DNA from: Arthrobacter sp. Leaf69
GTDB taxonomy: Bacteria; Actinomycetota; Actinomycetes; Actinomycetales; Micrococcaceae
NCBI RefSeq assembly: GCF_001422645.1
Contig: NZ_LMLR01000016.1
Span: 305 to 52,754 of the forward strand
DNA length: 52,450 bases
Reading direction: 5' to 3'
A program made the translations under genes and the position numbers. Position 1 is the first letter of the stretch. Each line of letters starts with the position of its first letter. Of the stretch, positions 17,060-25,400 are shown piece after piece. Below the pieces are notes generated by a model. The model searched no databases. It had not been told where the DNA came from and saw nothing but the letters and a program-made list of their open reading frames with translations.

Positions 17060-17482
17060 ATGACACCACAGGAGCTGGCAAACCTGGTGCACCTGCGCCG
17101 GGCGCGGGACCTGATCGACCGTGACTACGCCCGGCCGCTGGATGTGCCCACCATGGCTGCCGGTGCGCTGATGTCCCCGGCGCACTTCTCCCGCCAGTTC
17201 AAAGCGGCCTACGGCGAGACCCCGTACAACTACCTCATGACCCGGCGGATCGAACGCGCCATGGCGCTGCTGCGGGCCGGTTCCAGCGTGACGGATGCGT
17301 GCATGGAGGTGGGCTGTACCTCGCTGGGATCGTTCAGCTCGCGGTTCACCGAGATCGTGGGCATGCCGCCCAGCGAGTACCGGTCGCGGGAGCACCATGC
17401 GGTGAACGCCATGCCGCCGTGCATTGCCCGGCTGCGCACCCGGCCGCCCCGGAAGCAGGGCGTGCAAGCCGAGCAGGATTGA
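17060..17482 (+). CDS. AraC family transcriptional regulator, DNA-binding domain only
   Basis: A 140-residue protein consisting mainly of an AraC-type double helix-turn-helix. HTH1 lies around MAAGALMSPAHFSRQFKAAY and HTH2 around ACMEVGCTSLGSFSSRFTEI, followed by the typical VGMPPSEYR end. No N-terminal ligand domain is present. The next gene, a VOC protein 38 nt downstream on the same strand, is the likely partner or target, a pairing common in actinobacteria. Confidence 0.92.
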   Translation: MTPQELANLVHLRRARDLIDRDYARPLDVPTMAAGALMSPAHFSRQFKAAYGETPYNYLMTRRIERAMALLRAGSSVTDACMEVGCTSLGSFSSRFTEIVGMPPSEYRSREHHAVNAMPPCIARLRTRPPRKQGVQAEQD

Positions 17483-17507
17483 AGAAGCGCCCCCGCAGCC
17501 GCTGCCC

Positions 17508-17513
17508 TAGCGT
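17508..17513 (+). promoter_or_regulatory. putative -10 element upstream of VOC gene
   Basis: TAGCGT ends 7 nt before the ATG at 17521. A GGAAG in the spacer could alternatively serve as ribosome binding site. Confidence 0.35.
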
Positions 17514-17520
17514 GGAAGAC

Positions 17521-17922
17521 ATGAACATTTCACTGCAGTACTCACAAATCACCGTCAATGACCTCGACGAGTCCCTCGCGTTCTACAGGGACGTGCTCGG
17601 CCTGGAAGTGCGCAACGACGTCGGCTCGGACGGGCAGCGCTGGGTCACCCTCGGCAGCGCGGCCCAGCCGGATCTGGAGCTGGTGCTGTCCGAGCCGCAT
17701 GCCGGCCGCTCCCAGGACGACGGCGACGCCCTCCAGCAGCTGCTCGTCAAGGGCGCCCTGCCCATCCTGGTGTTCCGCACGGACGATCTGGACGCCACGT
17801 TCGAGGCGGTCCGGGCCTCCGGCGCGGAGGTCCTCCAGGAACCCATCGTCCAGCCCTGGGGCCCGCGGGACTGCGCGTTCCGTGACCCGTCCGGCAACAT
17901 GGTCAGGTTTAACCAGGCCTGA
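17521..17922 (+). CDS. VOC family protein
   Basis: A 133-residue glyoxalase-fold protein. Module 1 reads QYSQITVNDLDESLAFYRDV, and module 2 has PILVFRTDDLDATFEAVRAS and PWGPRDCAFRDPSGNMVRFN. The expected metal-ligand Glu at the C-terminus is Arg/Phe here (MVRFNQA), so it may not be a classic metalloenzyme. It probably works with the AraC-type regulator just upstream. Substrate unknown. Confidence 0.9.
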   Translation: MNISLQYSQITVNDLDESLAFYRDVLGLEVRNDVGSDGQRWVTLGSAAQPDLELVLSEPHAGRSQDDGDALQQLLVKGALPILVFRTDDLDATFEAVRASGAEVLQEPIVQPWGPRDCAFRDPSGNMVRFNQA

Positions 17923-17960
17923 CGGGCACGGCGAACGACGCCGGGGCGGACGCAACCGCG

Positions 17961-19196
17961 CTAGCTGCGGTGACCCGCGCCCGCCTCGGCCATGGCGCGG
18001 ACAGGTGGGGCTTCCGGAGTGGCCGGGGCGGCCGGACGCTCCGGGGTGGCCGAGGTGTCCGCGGGCGCCTCAGGTGCGTCACTGCGCATCCGGCGCCCCA
18101 CGGCACGCCCCGCGGCCATTGAGAGCCGGTGGGCGGGCTGTTCCACGTAGCGGTAGAACAGCTCGGCGGCCACAAACGAGGCGGCCACAGAGACGGCGAG
18201 CGCCAGCGGGAGCGAGACGGATCGCAGCAGGGTGACGGCGGCCAGGATGATCGGAAGATGCACCAGGTAGAGGCTGAAGGACACGCGTCCCAGCCATTGC
18301 GCCACGGCCGTGTCGCCGAGTCGCTTGGCCGGGTCCCAGGACACGAAGAGCAGGACGATCAGCACCGCGCCCACCGTCACAATGGCCTCGACGCCGGGGA
18401 CCGGCTGTTTGGAGCTGATCCACTCCGCGTTGGCCAGGAAGATGCCCGCGGCGGCCACGAAGAACCAGACGATGCGGGGCCAGGACTGCGTCAGCCCACT
18501 GATCCGTTCACATTCAACGCCCAGGACCGCCCCGATGGCGAAAATCGGGAGATAGGACAGCCACTCCACGTCCTGCACTGCTCCAATCACGGCCAGCAGC
18601 AGTGCAAGGCCGATTTTCACGGGCCAGAACCGCCGCCAGCGGAGGGCGAAGAGGACGTAAATCGGGAGCAGGAGGGAAAACGCGACCTCCCATTTCAGCG
18701 ACCACAGCGGGGTGTTGATGGTACTCGCGCTCAGCAGCAGCAGGCCGTCCTTGAGGACCTGACCCACGCTGGGGTCGATCACGTACATATCCGCCCACGG
18801 GCTCTGCAGGGGCGACGCCGTCCGGGGGATGAGGGCAATCAACGCAACGGCCACCGCCAGGGACGCCCACGCCGGTAAGTACAGGCGGAAAAAGCGCTTG
18901 GCGTAGTACTGGGCCCAGCTCCTCGCCGCCCCCGGCCTGGTGAACGGCAGGACCAGGACGAAGCCGGAAAGCACAAAGAACACGTGGACCGCAGGAGTGC
19001 CGTTCCAGAGGACATGCAGCGGGGAGAAGACTGCCCATGCCTCCGTGGTAGTGAGTTCCGCGGAGCGGTCGTGGCTGACTGCGCTCCCGATTCCGGGGAG
19101 CGTCGACATGACGTGGCAGGCGACAACCACCAGGGCGGCGAGCCCCCTGAGGCCGTCCAGCTGCGTGACTCTTGAATGAGCAGACTTAGAGCGCAT
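17961..19196 (-). CDS. membrane acyltransferase (acyltransferase 3 family)
   Basis: A 411-residue polytopic membrane protein of the acyltransferase-3/OafA group, which O-acylates cell-surface glycans. The N-terminal signature TQLDGLRGLAALVVVACHV contains the conserved Arg. VHVFFVLSGFVLVLPFTRPG is typical of the second helix, and about ten hydrophobic helices follow. The final 50 residues are a Pro/Ala-rich cytoplasmic tail. AAGGTG before the ATG supports the start. The acceptor is unknown. Confidence 0.9.
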   Translation of the reverse strand: MRSKSAHSRVTQLDGLRGLAALVVVACHVMSTLPGIGSAVSHDRSAELTTTEAWAVFSPLHVLWNGTPAVHVFFVLSGFVLVLPFTRPGAARSWAQYYAKRFFRLYLPAWASLAVAVALIALIPRTASPLQSPWADMYVIDPSVGQVLKDGLLLLSASTINTPLWSLKWEVAFSLLLPIYVLFALRWRRFWPVKIGLALLLAVIGAVQDVEWLSYLPIFAIGAVLGVECERISGLTQSWPRIVWFFVAAAGIFLANAEWISSKQPVPGVEAIVTVGAVLIVLLFVSWDPAKRLGDTAVAQWLGRVSFSLYLVHLPIILAAVTLLRSVSLPLALAVSVAASFVAAELFYRYVEQPAHRLSMAAGRAVGRRMRSDAPEAPADTSATPERPAAPATPEAPPVRAMAEAGAGHRS

Positions 19197-19282
19197 TCAC
19201 CTTATGTTACCAGTTCGTTACATTGCAGCCCGGACCCTTCCCGCCTGACTCCGTCATTGCTACGATTGCTACGGAGGCAGCC

Positions 19283-19546
19283 ATGACGACCATTCCGCAC
19301 CGCGAACTGCGCAACCAGAGCAGCAAGATTCTTGAGCGCGTGAAGAACGGCGAAACCATCGATGTCACGAACAACGGCGAAATCACCGCCACCCTGATCC
19401 CTCCGTCCGCCTCCCCCTTCGAGCGGCTCTTGCTGGCAGGGCAGGTCCGGCCAGCGGCCGGCGTCATTGACTTTCAGGCAATGCCGCGCGTCCGTCAGGC
19501 CGCGGGCACGGCGGACATCCTGGCGGACCTTCGCGGGGACCGTTGA
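19283..19546 (+). CDS. type II antitoxin, Phd/YefM family
   Basis: An 87-residue antitoxin. The N-terminal Phd fold (IPHRELRNQSSKILERVKNG, then ETIDVTNNGEITATLIPP) dimerises and binds the operon promoter. The C-terminal tail (about residues 55-87) should wrap and inhibit the toxin. GGAGG lies 8 nt before the ATG at 19283. The stop overlaps the toxin start by 3 nt, giving the coupling usual for toxin-antitoxin pairs. Confidence 0.92.
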   Translation: MTTIPHRELRNQSSKILERVKNGETIDVTNNGEITATLIPPSASPFERLLLAGQVRPAAGVIDFQAMPRVRQAAGTADILADLRGDR

Positions 19547-19962
19547 TCATCTACGTGGACACCTCTGCTGCCCTCAAACTCGTGGTGGAGGAGAAGGAAT
19601 CAACCGCCGCCGCCACGTATCTTTCAACGGCGGCGGCCCGCGGTGACAAGCTGGTGGCGTCCATGTTGCTCTACACGGAGCTTCATTGCGCCGCCCACCG
19701 GCGCGGTCTACCCGGCGGGCTGGTCAATTCCGTGCTCGGTGGACTCAATCTGGTGGATCTGGCGCGTTCGGACCTGATGTACGCGGCCGCCCTCCCCGGC
19801 GGTTTGCGGAGCGTTGATGCCATCCATCTCGCGTCGGCCATCCGGCTGCAGTCCGACGTTCTGGTTGCCTACGACGCCGAACTGCTCACCGCGGCAGTGG
19901 AAGCCGGACTCAACGTCCTGTCCCCGGGCAGCAACTCCCCTTACGCTGGTGGCCAGGACTGA
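19543..19962 (+). CDS. vapC: type II toxin, VapC-like PIN-domain ribonuclease
   Basis: A 139-residue PIN-domain RNase. The first acidic residue is Asp6 in MIIYVDTSAALKLVVEE, Glu lies in LLYTELHCAAHRRG, and Asp in VDAIHLASAIRL and VAYDAELLTAA complete the metal site. VapC toxins cleave tRNA or rRNA and are neutralised by the antitoxin encoded just upstream. The start is a TTG overlapping the antitoxin stop (TTGA). Confidence 0.92.
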   Translation: MIIYVDTSAALKLVVEEKESTAAATYLSTAAARGDKLVASMLLYTELHCAAHRRGLPGGLVNSVLGGLNLVDLARSDLMYAAALPGGLRSVDAIHLASAIRLQSDVLVAYDAELLTAAVEAGLNVLSPGSNSPYAGGQD

Positions 19963-20010
19963 AGGTTCATCGCACCAAATTCTGATCGGCCCGAATAAGG
20001 GCTTCCGGCG

Positions 20011-21165
20011 TCAGCTCCGGCGCAGCGGCCAGGCACTCCACACGCCGGACACCTCCCGCAGCCTGACCTCAGCGTCATGGAGCCGGACGGCCGCTGCCGG
20101 GCCGGGTTCGCCTTGTCCGCTTTCCGAGCCGGAGCCGTCGAACGCGGTCAGGGCATATTCGCTCCACCGCTTGCGGCCCACCGGGTAGCGTTCGCTGTAG
20201 CCGCCGGCCGCGACCGAGAGCGCAAGCATTTCCAGCCGGTCCGCCACCGTCTCCGCCGTCTCGTCGCAGGCATCGCAGCCGCACACGGGAAACGGGAAGT
20301 CGTGCAGCACCCCGGCGTGGACCATGACCCCCGGGTACCCGGTCAGCACAAACGTCAGGGCTGCCGCCCCGGCATCCCGAGGAGTGATCTTGACCGCCTG
20401 CAGCACCGCTTTCGGCTCCATCAGTAGTTCCCCGGCGAGGGCCGGATCGTCCTGGACGTCGACGTCGTACACCGCCGCCAGACGTTCGATCAGCGCACGT
20501 GCGACGACGTGAAGTCCGGCGAAGCGCTCCGGGTGGCTGTCCACGCTGTAGGAATCCGGGTCGGGCCCGTCGGCGCCCCATTTCCGGCCGTAGGGAATGG
20601 GCTCCCCCTGAGCGGAGTAGTAGGTGACGGCCGGGAGGGGCGGCCGGACATAGCGGGGTTGCCCCGTCGCAGCGGGTACCGGGCGGGGCGGCATTGCCGC
20701 GGGCTCATCCGGCTCTTCCTGGGCCCAGTCCGACAGCAAGGAAATCAGCCCGCGGACCGCAGCGTCGTCCGCGCTGCGCAGACCCTCCAGCAGGCGGTCG
20801 ACCTCGAACTGCTTCGCCCGGTTTCCCACCGTGGGTGGGGCCCCTTCGTAGGCGGTCCACTGCGCGTCCGGCCGCAGCCGGGCAAGGGTGTTCCCGGCGA
20901 AGACGGTTGCGGCCGCGCTGAGCCTGCTGTCCTCCGCGATCTGGGAGTCGGCCGTGCGCAGGAACCAGATCAGCAGTTCGGGGTCGGCGGCCAGTTCGTC
21001 GGCCCGCACGCCCTGCGCCGCGCAGAAGTCAACGAACGCGGCGTAGCCTCCCACATGCCGGACCACTGCGGGGCCCGGCCCTTCCCGGTACAGCGCGGTG
21101 CCGCGTGACGTGGGCGCGGGCAACCCGGCGGGCGGTCCTTCGAACAAGTCCTCTGTCGTCCCCAT
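20011..21165 (-). CDS. conserved hypothetical protein (DUF6226-like C-terminus)
   Basis: A 384-residue soluble protein in two parts. Residues about 1-175 hold a helical region (YAAFVDFCAAQGVRADELAA) and a Pro-rich linker. Residues about 180-384 carry a domain with DSYSVDSHPERFAGLHVVAR and a Cys pair in FPVCGCDACDETAE that could bind metal. I associate the second part with an actinobacterial domain of unknown function (DUF6226 from memory, unverified). The start at 21165 fits the protein-like composition; the frame stays open upstream to 21609 antisense to the lipase gene, which is a shadow. Confidence 0.75.
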   Translation of the reverse strand: MGTTEDLFEGPPAGLPAPTSRGTALYREGPGPAVVRHVGGYAAFVDFCAAQGVRADELAADPELLIWFLRTADSQIAEDSRLSAAATVFAGNTLARLRPDAQWTAYEGAPPTVGNRAKQFEVDRLLEGLRSADDAAVRGLISLLSDWAQEEPDEPAAMPPRPVPAATGQPRYVRPPLPAVTYYSAQGEPIPYGRKWGADGPDPDSYSVDSHPERFAGLHVVARALIERLAAVYDVDVQDDPALAGELLMEPKAVLQAVKITPRDAGAAALTFVLTGYPGVMVHAGVLHDFPFPVCGCDACDETAETVADRLEMLALSVAAGGYSERYPVGRKRWSEYALTAFDGSGSESGQGEPGPAAAVRLHDAEVRLREVSGVWSAWPLRRS

Positions 21166-21295
21166 ACCGCGATCGTAGTCCGCGGGGCTGCGGGGGCCGA
21201 GGACCGCATTGGCGCCGCTGACTCCCAACTCTGCCACGCCGTCGGCCGCGGTTCGCGGAGAGCCCTTCTGTCCCCGGGCCTCCCGCCACGCACTG

Positions 21296-22144
21296 CTAGA
21301 TGCATGTGGGCTGGTAGGCCGGATCAGCGGGTCCCGACACCTTGCCCAGTGCATGGGCCACAATCTGGTGCACCACGGGGTCGTTCGGCGTCTGGTCATG
21401 TTCGAAGGCGTCGGCCGGGCATTTGTCCTGGATGGTGATGTTGGTGACCTGCCGCGCCGTCCCGTTGAGGAACTGGCTGTTGTAGGGAATGACCACTTCG
21501 TCGTGCACCGTGGAGATGACGGTATAGGAGGGTCCCGCAACCGTATCGCCGATGGCGTTGAGCTTCTGCATAAAAGCCGACCCCACCTGCTGATCCGCGC
21601 AGGCGGCACACCCCAGGCCGGTGTAGTCGGGATCCGGGACAGCGCCCGGCTGCGGGACGATCACACCTTCCGTGCCGTGGTTGGAGGGTGCGATCCCGAT
21701 GAGCTGATGGACATTCTTGGCGCCGCCCAGAAAGCCCATGTAGTAGCGGGGCATCATGCCGCCCTGGCTGTGGCCCACCAGATCCACCTGCTTGGCGCCG
21801 GTGGCGGAACGCACCTTATCCACGAACGGCGCGAGTTGCTGCGCCGAGTCCGCGACCGGCGCCGTGGCATATACGCCGTTGGTCTCGCCGTAGTTGAGGG
21901 CGAAGACGCAGTACCCGGCGCTCTTGAGGTACGGCGAGAGGGTGGACCAGTTCTTGTCCATGCTCTCAAAGGTTCCAGGCACCAGGATGACCGGATACGG
22001 ATGTTCAGCGCTGGGTTTGCAGGACCAGTCATTGGCACCCGGCGGGGACAGCTCAACAGTTCCCGCATGGGCGGGAGCCGCGGCCAGGGACCCGGCCAGG
22101 AAGGCAACGGCGGCGGTGGACAGGACTTTGGTGAGCAGTGACAT
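21296..22144 (-). CDS. secreted lipase (alpha/beta hydrolase)
   Basis: A 282-residue exported lipase. The signal peptide (AAVAFLAGSLAAAPAHA) ends near residue 27. The mature protein has the oxyanion segment PVILVPGTFESMDKNW, the nucleophile elbow VDLVGHSQGGMMPRYYM (Ser about 128), a lid-like region with paired Cys (GLGCAACADQQVG), an Asp in VISTVHDEVV and a His near the C-terminus (DPVVHQIVAHAL). It probably hydrolyses acylglycerols outside the cell. AGAGG 5 nt before the ATG supports the start. Confidence 0.92.
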   Translation of the reverse strand: MSLLTKVLSTAAVAFLAGSLAAAPAHAGTVELSPPGANDWSCKPSAEHPYPVILVPGTFESMDKNWSTLSPYLKSAGYCVFALNYGETNGVYATAPVADSAQQLAPFVDKVRSATGAKQVDLVGHSQGGMMPRYYMGFLGGAKNVHQLIGIAPSNHGTEGVIVPQPGAVPDPDYTGLGCAACADQQVGSAFMQKLNAIGDTVAGPSYTVISTVHDEVVIPYNSQFLNGTARQVTNITIQDKCPADAFEHDQTPNDPVVHQIVAHALGKVSGPADPAYQPTCI

Positions 22145-22554
22145 AGAAACCTCTTTGTTCGTGTGTCAGCGGGCTGCGGGCCAGCAGTAATGCCTGTGCT
22201 GCAGGTCAGCCAGGGTTGCCCGGATACTCCAACGTAGGCAGCCCGGAGCCCGGTGCGGCTATGGATTTGCACGGATGTGCACGAAAACCGGCTCCGCGGG
22301 TTGACCCTGTCCCGTCCTGAAGTGCCGCTCCCCCGCGCATCAAAGTTACTGGTCAGTAGGTCATTGTTGCCGGAGGGAGGTCTGGGTAAATCGTCAGCCG
22401 CGATTGCACAAACGTTCATCCGACGGGACGCCGGGGTCGCTGGCCATGTCGTCCGCCGGCTGCGCGCAGTACGAGCGCGGCTATACCGTGCTCAGCCGCG
22501 GGCATATCCTGCAGGAAGACCTGTCCGTGACCCACAGTTATCGGGGGAAGACCC
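22145..22554. other. no gene recognised
   Basis: About 410 bases between the divergent lipase and TfoX genes. It should contain both promoters. Open frames here lack recognisable features, and no repeat or clear hairpin was found. Confidence 0.4.
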
Positions 22555-22926
22555 ATGGAAATGCCAAAAGCGTCCGACGCCGACAAGGAGCACTTCCGCT
22601 CGGTGCTGCCCGACCGTCCCGAGGTGGTGGTTAAACCGATGTTCGGAAACCTCGGGGCGTTCGTGAACGGCAACATGTTCGCCGGCCTGTTCGGCCCCAC
22701 CATCGGTGTGAAGCTGGGCGAAGCGGACAAGGAAACGCTCGAAAGTACCGAGCGGACCGTTCCGTTCGGGCCGGCCGAGCGCCCCATGGGCGGTTACACC
22801 GGATTGCCGGAGATCTGGAATGCCGAGGGCGACGGCGATGAGGCGCGGGCCAAGGCCTGGGTGGAGAGAGCATTCGAGCACGTGGCCGGGCTGCCGCCAA
22901 AGGCCCCGAAGGCTTCTAAGAAGTAG
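22555..22926 (+). CDS. TfoX/Sxy N-terminal domain protein
   Basis: A 123-residue protein with the TfoX N-terminal fold. Characteristic segments are VVVKPMFGNLGAFVNGNMFA and TIGVKLGEADKE, then PMGGYTGLPE and a Lys-rich tail (KAPKASKK). TfoX regulates competence in gamma-proteobacteria; in actinobacteria such single-domain proteins have no established role. GGGGGAAG upstream is a good ribosome binding site. The flavoprotein gene begins 2 nt after its stop, so they are co-transcribed. Confidence 0.88.
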   Translation: MEMPKASDADKEHFRSVLPDRPEVVVKPMFGNLGAFVNGNMFAGLFGPTIGVKLGEADKETLESTERTVPFGPAERPMGGYTGLPEIWNAEGDGDEARAKAWVERAFEHVAGLPPKAPKASKK

Positions 22927-22928
22927 CC

Positions 22929-24200
22929 ATGCCCTCCCCCGGCGCAGGCCCAGTCCACGAGGTCGATACCCTGGTGGTCGGCGCTGGCCAGGCCGGCCTG
23001 GCGACGAGCTACTGGCTGAGCCGGCACGGCGTCGAACATCAATTACTGGAGCAGCGGCCGGAACTGGGCGGCGCCTGGCAGGACCGCTGGGACTCGTTTT
23101 ACCTGAACACCCCGAACTTCTCGTTCCTGTTGCCGGAGCTGAGCTACGACGGACCCGAGCCGGAGGCCTTCCTCCCCCGGGACGAGGTGATCGGCCTCTT
23201 CCGTGACTACGCTGCGCGGATCAACGCGCCGGTCCGGCTCGGCACGGAGGTGACCCGGGCCGGCGTCGTCGACGGCCGCTTCGCGGTCGAGACCAATCAG
23301 GGCCGCTGGCACGCACGCAATGTGGTCCTCGCGAACGGCGCCTTCCAGCGGCCGCGGATTCCGGCGTCGGCCGCCATCCTCCCCCGGCACATCCGCCAGC
23401 TGCACAGCCACGACTACCGCAACGCGCGGCAGCTTCCCGACGGCGCCGTGCTGGTGGTGGGCACCGGGCAGTCCGGTGGCCAGATCACCGAGGACCTGCT
23501 CGACGCCGGCCGGGAGGTCCATCTGGCCGTCTCCACCTGCCCCGAGGCTCCGCGGCGGTACCGCGGCCAGGATATTTTCTACTGGATCCTGCAGGTCAAC
23601 CTCCACGGCCCCGGGGTCGGCATCAACGGCCTCCAGGCGGACCAGCTGCCCTCACCGGCCGCGCGCTTCATGTGCAACCCGTTGATCTCCGGCAACGGCG
23701 GCGGCCACAGCATCCACCTCCGCGACCTCGGCCGCCGCGGTGTCCGGCTGCACGGCCGGTTTGAGGGGACGGACGACGGCGCCCTCGTCTTCAGCGACGA
23801 CCTCCCCGCACGCCTCGCCCTGGTGGAGGCGGGGTTCCGCGAGCGGCTGGGGCGGATGGCCGACGCCTACATCGCCGCGGCAGGCATCGACGCCCCACCC
23901 GCAGAGCCCACGCCCACGCCCACGGACGACTGGCTGCCTGCAGGCTCCGGGGCGCGCTTGAACCTGGCCGCCGAGGGCGTGACCTCGGTCATCTGGTGCA
24001 CCGGCTATGGCCTCGACTTCGGTTTCCTCGACATCCCGGTGCTGGACCAGTGGAACTACCCGCGGCACAGCCGCGGCGTCACCGAAGTCCCGGGTCTTTA
24101 CGCCGTGGGCCTCCCCTGGCTCACGAAGCACCTGTCGGCCACGCTGTCCGTGGTGGGCGACGATGCGGAGTTCGTGGCCGAGCACATCGCAGGGCGGTGA
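22929..24200 (+). CDS. FAD/NAD(P)-dependent monooxygenase-like oxidoreductase (CzcO-like)
   Basis: A 423-residue flavoprotein. The FAD Rossmann motif VVGAGQAGLATSYWLSRHG lies at about residues 17-35. The segment GGAWQDRWDSFYLNTPNFSF is typical of flavin monooxygenase/CzcO proteins. The NAD(P)H-binding motif VVGTGQSGGQITEDLLDAG is near residue 180, and CTGYGLDFGFLDIP lies near the C-terminus. It probably oxidises a small molecule with NADPH and oxygen; the substrate is unknown. It begins 2 nt after the TfoX gene. Two damaged relatives occur at 28.2 and 30.2 kb. Confidence 0.93.
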   Translation: MPSPGAGPVHEVDTLVVGAGQAGLATSYWLSRHGVEHQLLEQRPELGGAWQDRWDSFYLNTPNFSFLLPELSYDGPEPEAFLPRDEVIGLFRDYAARINAPVRLGTEVTRAGVVDGRFAVETNQGRWHARNVVLANGAFQRPRIPASAAILPRHIRQLHSHDYRNARQLPDGAVLVVGTGQSGGQITEDLLDAGREVHLAVSTCPEAPRRYRGQDIFYWILQVNLHGPGVGINGLQADQLPSPAARFMCNPLISGNGGGHSIHLRDLGRRGVRLHGRFEGTDDGALVFSDDLPARLALVEAGFRERLGRMADAYIAAAGIDAPPAEPTPTPTDDWLPAGSGARLNLAAEGVTSVIWCTGYGLDFGFLDIPVLDQWNYPRHSRGVTEVPGLYAVGLPWLTKHLSATLSVVGDDAEFVAEHIAGR

Positions 24201-24220
24201 CCGGGCCGCCGTCGCCGTCG

Positions 24221-25162
24221 TTACAGGTAGTCTCCGGCCCGTTCGCGGGCGATTTCGAGCAGCGTGGAATGGAAGGCGACCTCTGCCGGGGCGTAGACCT
24301 TGTCCTGGCGTTGGGCCAGGAGGACGCGCCGCAGGGGCGCGGCGGAGCCGAGACTGATGACGCGGACGTCCGGGTGCTGCAGGGCCACGGCCGTCTTCGG
24401 CACCATGGCCACGCCCATCCCCACGCTCACCATCGCCTGCGCTTCCTGGTAGTCGTTGGCCAGGAAGCCGATGGTCGGCTCGAAGCCGGCCTCGTGGGCG
24501 GAGCGCTGCAGCACTTCGACCACGGGGTGCGCCTCGGCCCGCACAATCCACGACTCTTTGCGTAGCTCCTCCATCCGGATCTCGTCGCGGTCGGCCAGCG
24601 GATGGCTGCGGGACACCAGCAGCACCGTGCTTTCCTGGAACACCTCCGTGATCCGGATGGAATCGTCATGAAAGCGGTTCCAGGGGTAGTCCCAGAGCAG
24701 GCACAGGCCGGTCACTCCGGACTGCAGGTCGCTCACCAGGTCATCGAAGCGCGCGCTGCGGACGGACAGGCCGATGGCCGGGTACCGCTTCTTGAAGGCC
24801 CGGATGACAACCGGCAGGAACGAGCCGGCCAGCGTCGGAAACGTCCCGACGGTCAGGGAGCCGCGTTTGAGGCCGGCGATCTGGCCCAGGTCGGACTGGG
24901 CGGCGCGCATCTGTCCGATGACTTTGCGCGCGTGCCCGGCCAGCACCTGGCCTGCCTCCGTGGGCACCACCCCGCGGGAGCGCCGGTTCAGCAGCGGCTG
25001 CCCCACCTCCTGCTCAAGTTTCCGCAGCTGCTGCGAAACGGCGGAGGGCGTGTACATCATCAGCTCGGCCGCGGCGGTGATGGATCCCTGCTCCACCACC
25101 TCCACCAGCAGGGCGAGGCGCCGAATGTCGAACAATTCTTGGTCAGGATCGTTAAGCAACAC
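24221..25162 (-). CDS. LysR family transcriptional regulator
   Basis: A 313-residue regulator. The winged helix-turn-helix is at residues about 11-70 (RLALLVEVVEQGSITAAAEL, then SAVSQQLRKLEQEVGQPLL), followed by a periplasmic-binding-like effector domain (LTVGTFPTLAGSFLPVVIRA; MVSVGMGVAMVPKTAVAL). The GTG start at 25162 has AAGG upstream. It is divergent from the PrpF-transporter operon, the usual position of a LysR activator that senses that pathway's substrate, probably a di- or tricarboxylic acid. Its stop is 20 nt from the convergent oxidoreductase stop. Confidence 0.93.
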   Translation of the reverse strand: MLLNDPDQELFDIRRLALLVEVVEQGSITAAAELMMYTPSAVSQQLRKLEQEVGQPLLNRRSRGVVPTEAGQVLAGHARKVIGQMRAAQSDLGQIAGLKRGSLTVGTFPTLAGSFLPVVIRAFKKRYPAIGLSVRSARFDDLVSDLQSGVTGLCLLWDYPWNRFHDDSIRITEVFQESTVLLVSRSHPLADRDEIRMEELRKESWIVRAEAHPVVEVLQRSAHEAGFEPTIGFLANDYQEAQAMVSVGMGVAMVPKTAVALQHPDVRVISLGSAAPLRRVLLAQRQDKVYAPAEVAFHSTLLEIARERAGDYL

Positions 25163-25400
25163 TTTGCCCTTCTGTTGGATTCGTTAATTCTATACAGTCA
25201 CCCTCCCGTTCGCGGGGTGAAGTGAGCAATTTGCGACGGCGGCACTTCCCTAGGCGGTATCGCGTGAGCTTCAGCGACGGTGAATGAAGCATCGCTACAC
25301 TCCTTTGCAGAAATCCAACCTTGTCTTCATTTGTGATCTGGATCAATCTCGAATCAAGCCCTTGAACACCTCGGGGCAGAACCGAAGCAAGGAACAGACC
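25163..25400. promoter_or_regulatory. divergent control region between LysR gene and prpF
   Basis: A 238-bp, A/T-richer gap between divergent genes, expected to hold both promoters and LysR binding sites. A 6-bp inverted repeat, TCACCC/GGGTGA (25198-25203 and 25215-25220), with 11-nt spacing is close to the LysR start and is a candidate operator. Confidence 0.4.

Noticed and set aside
21166..21609. Upstream extension of the DUF6226-like gene
   Set aside because: It overlaps the lipase C-terminus antisense and is Ser/Arg/Thr-rich noise before the protein-like start at 21165.
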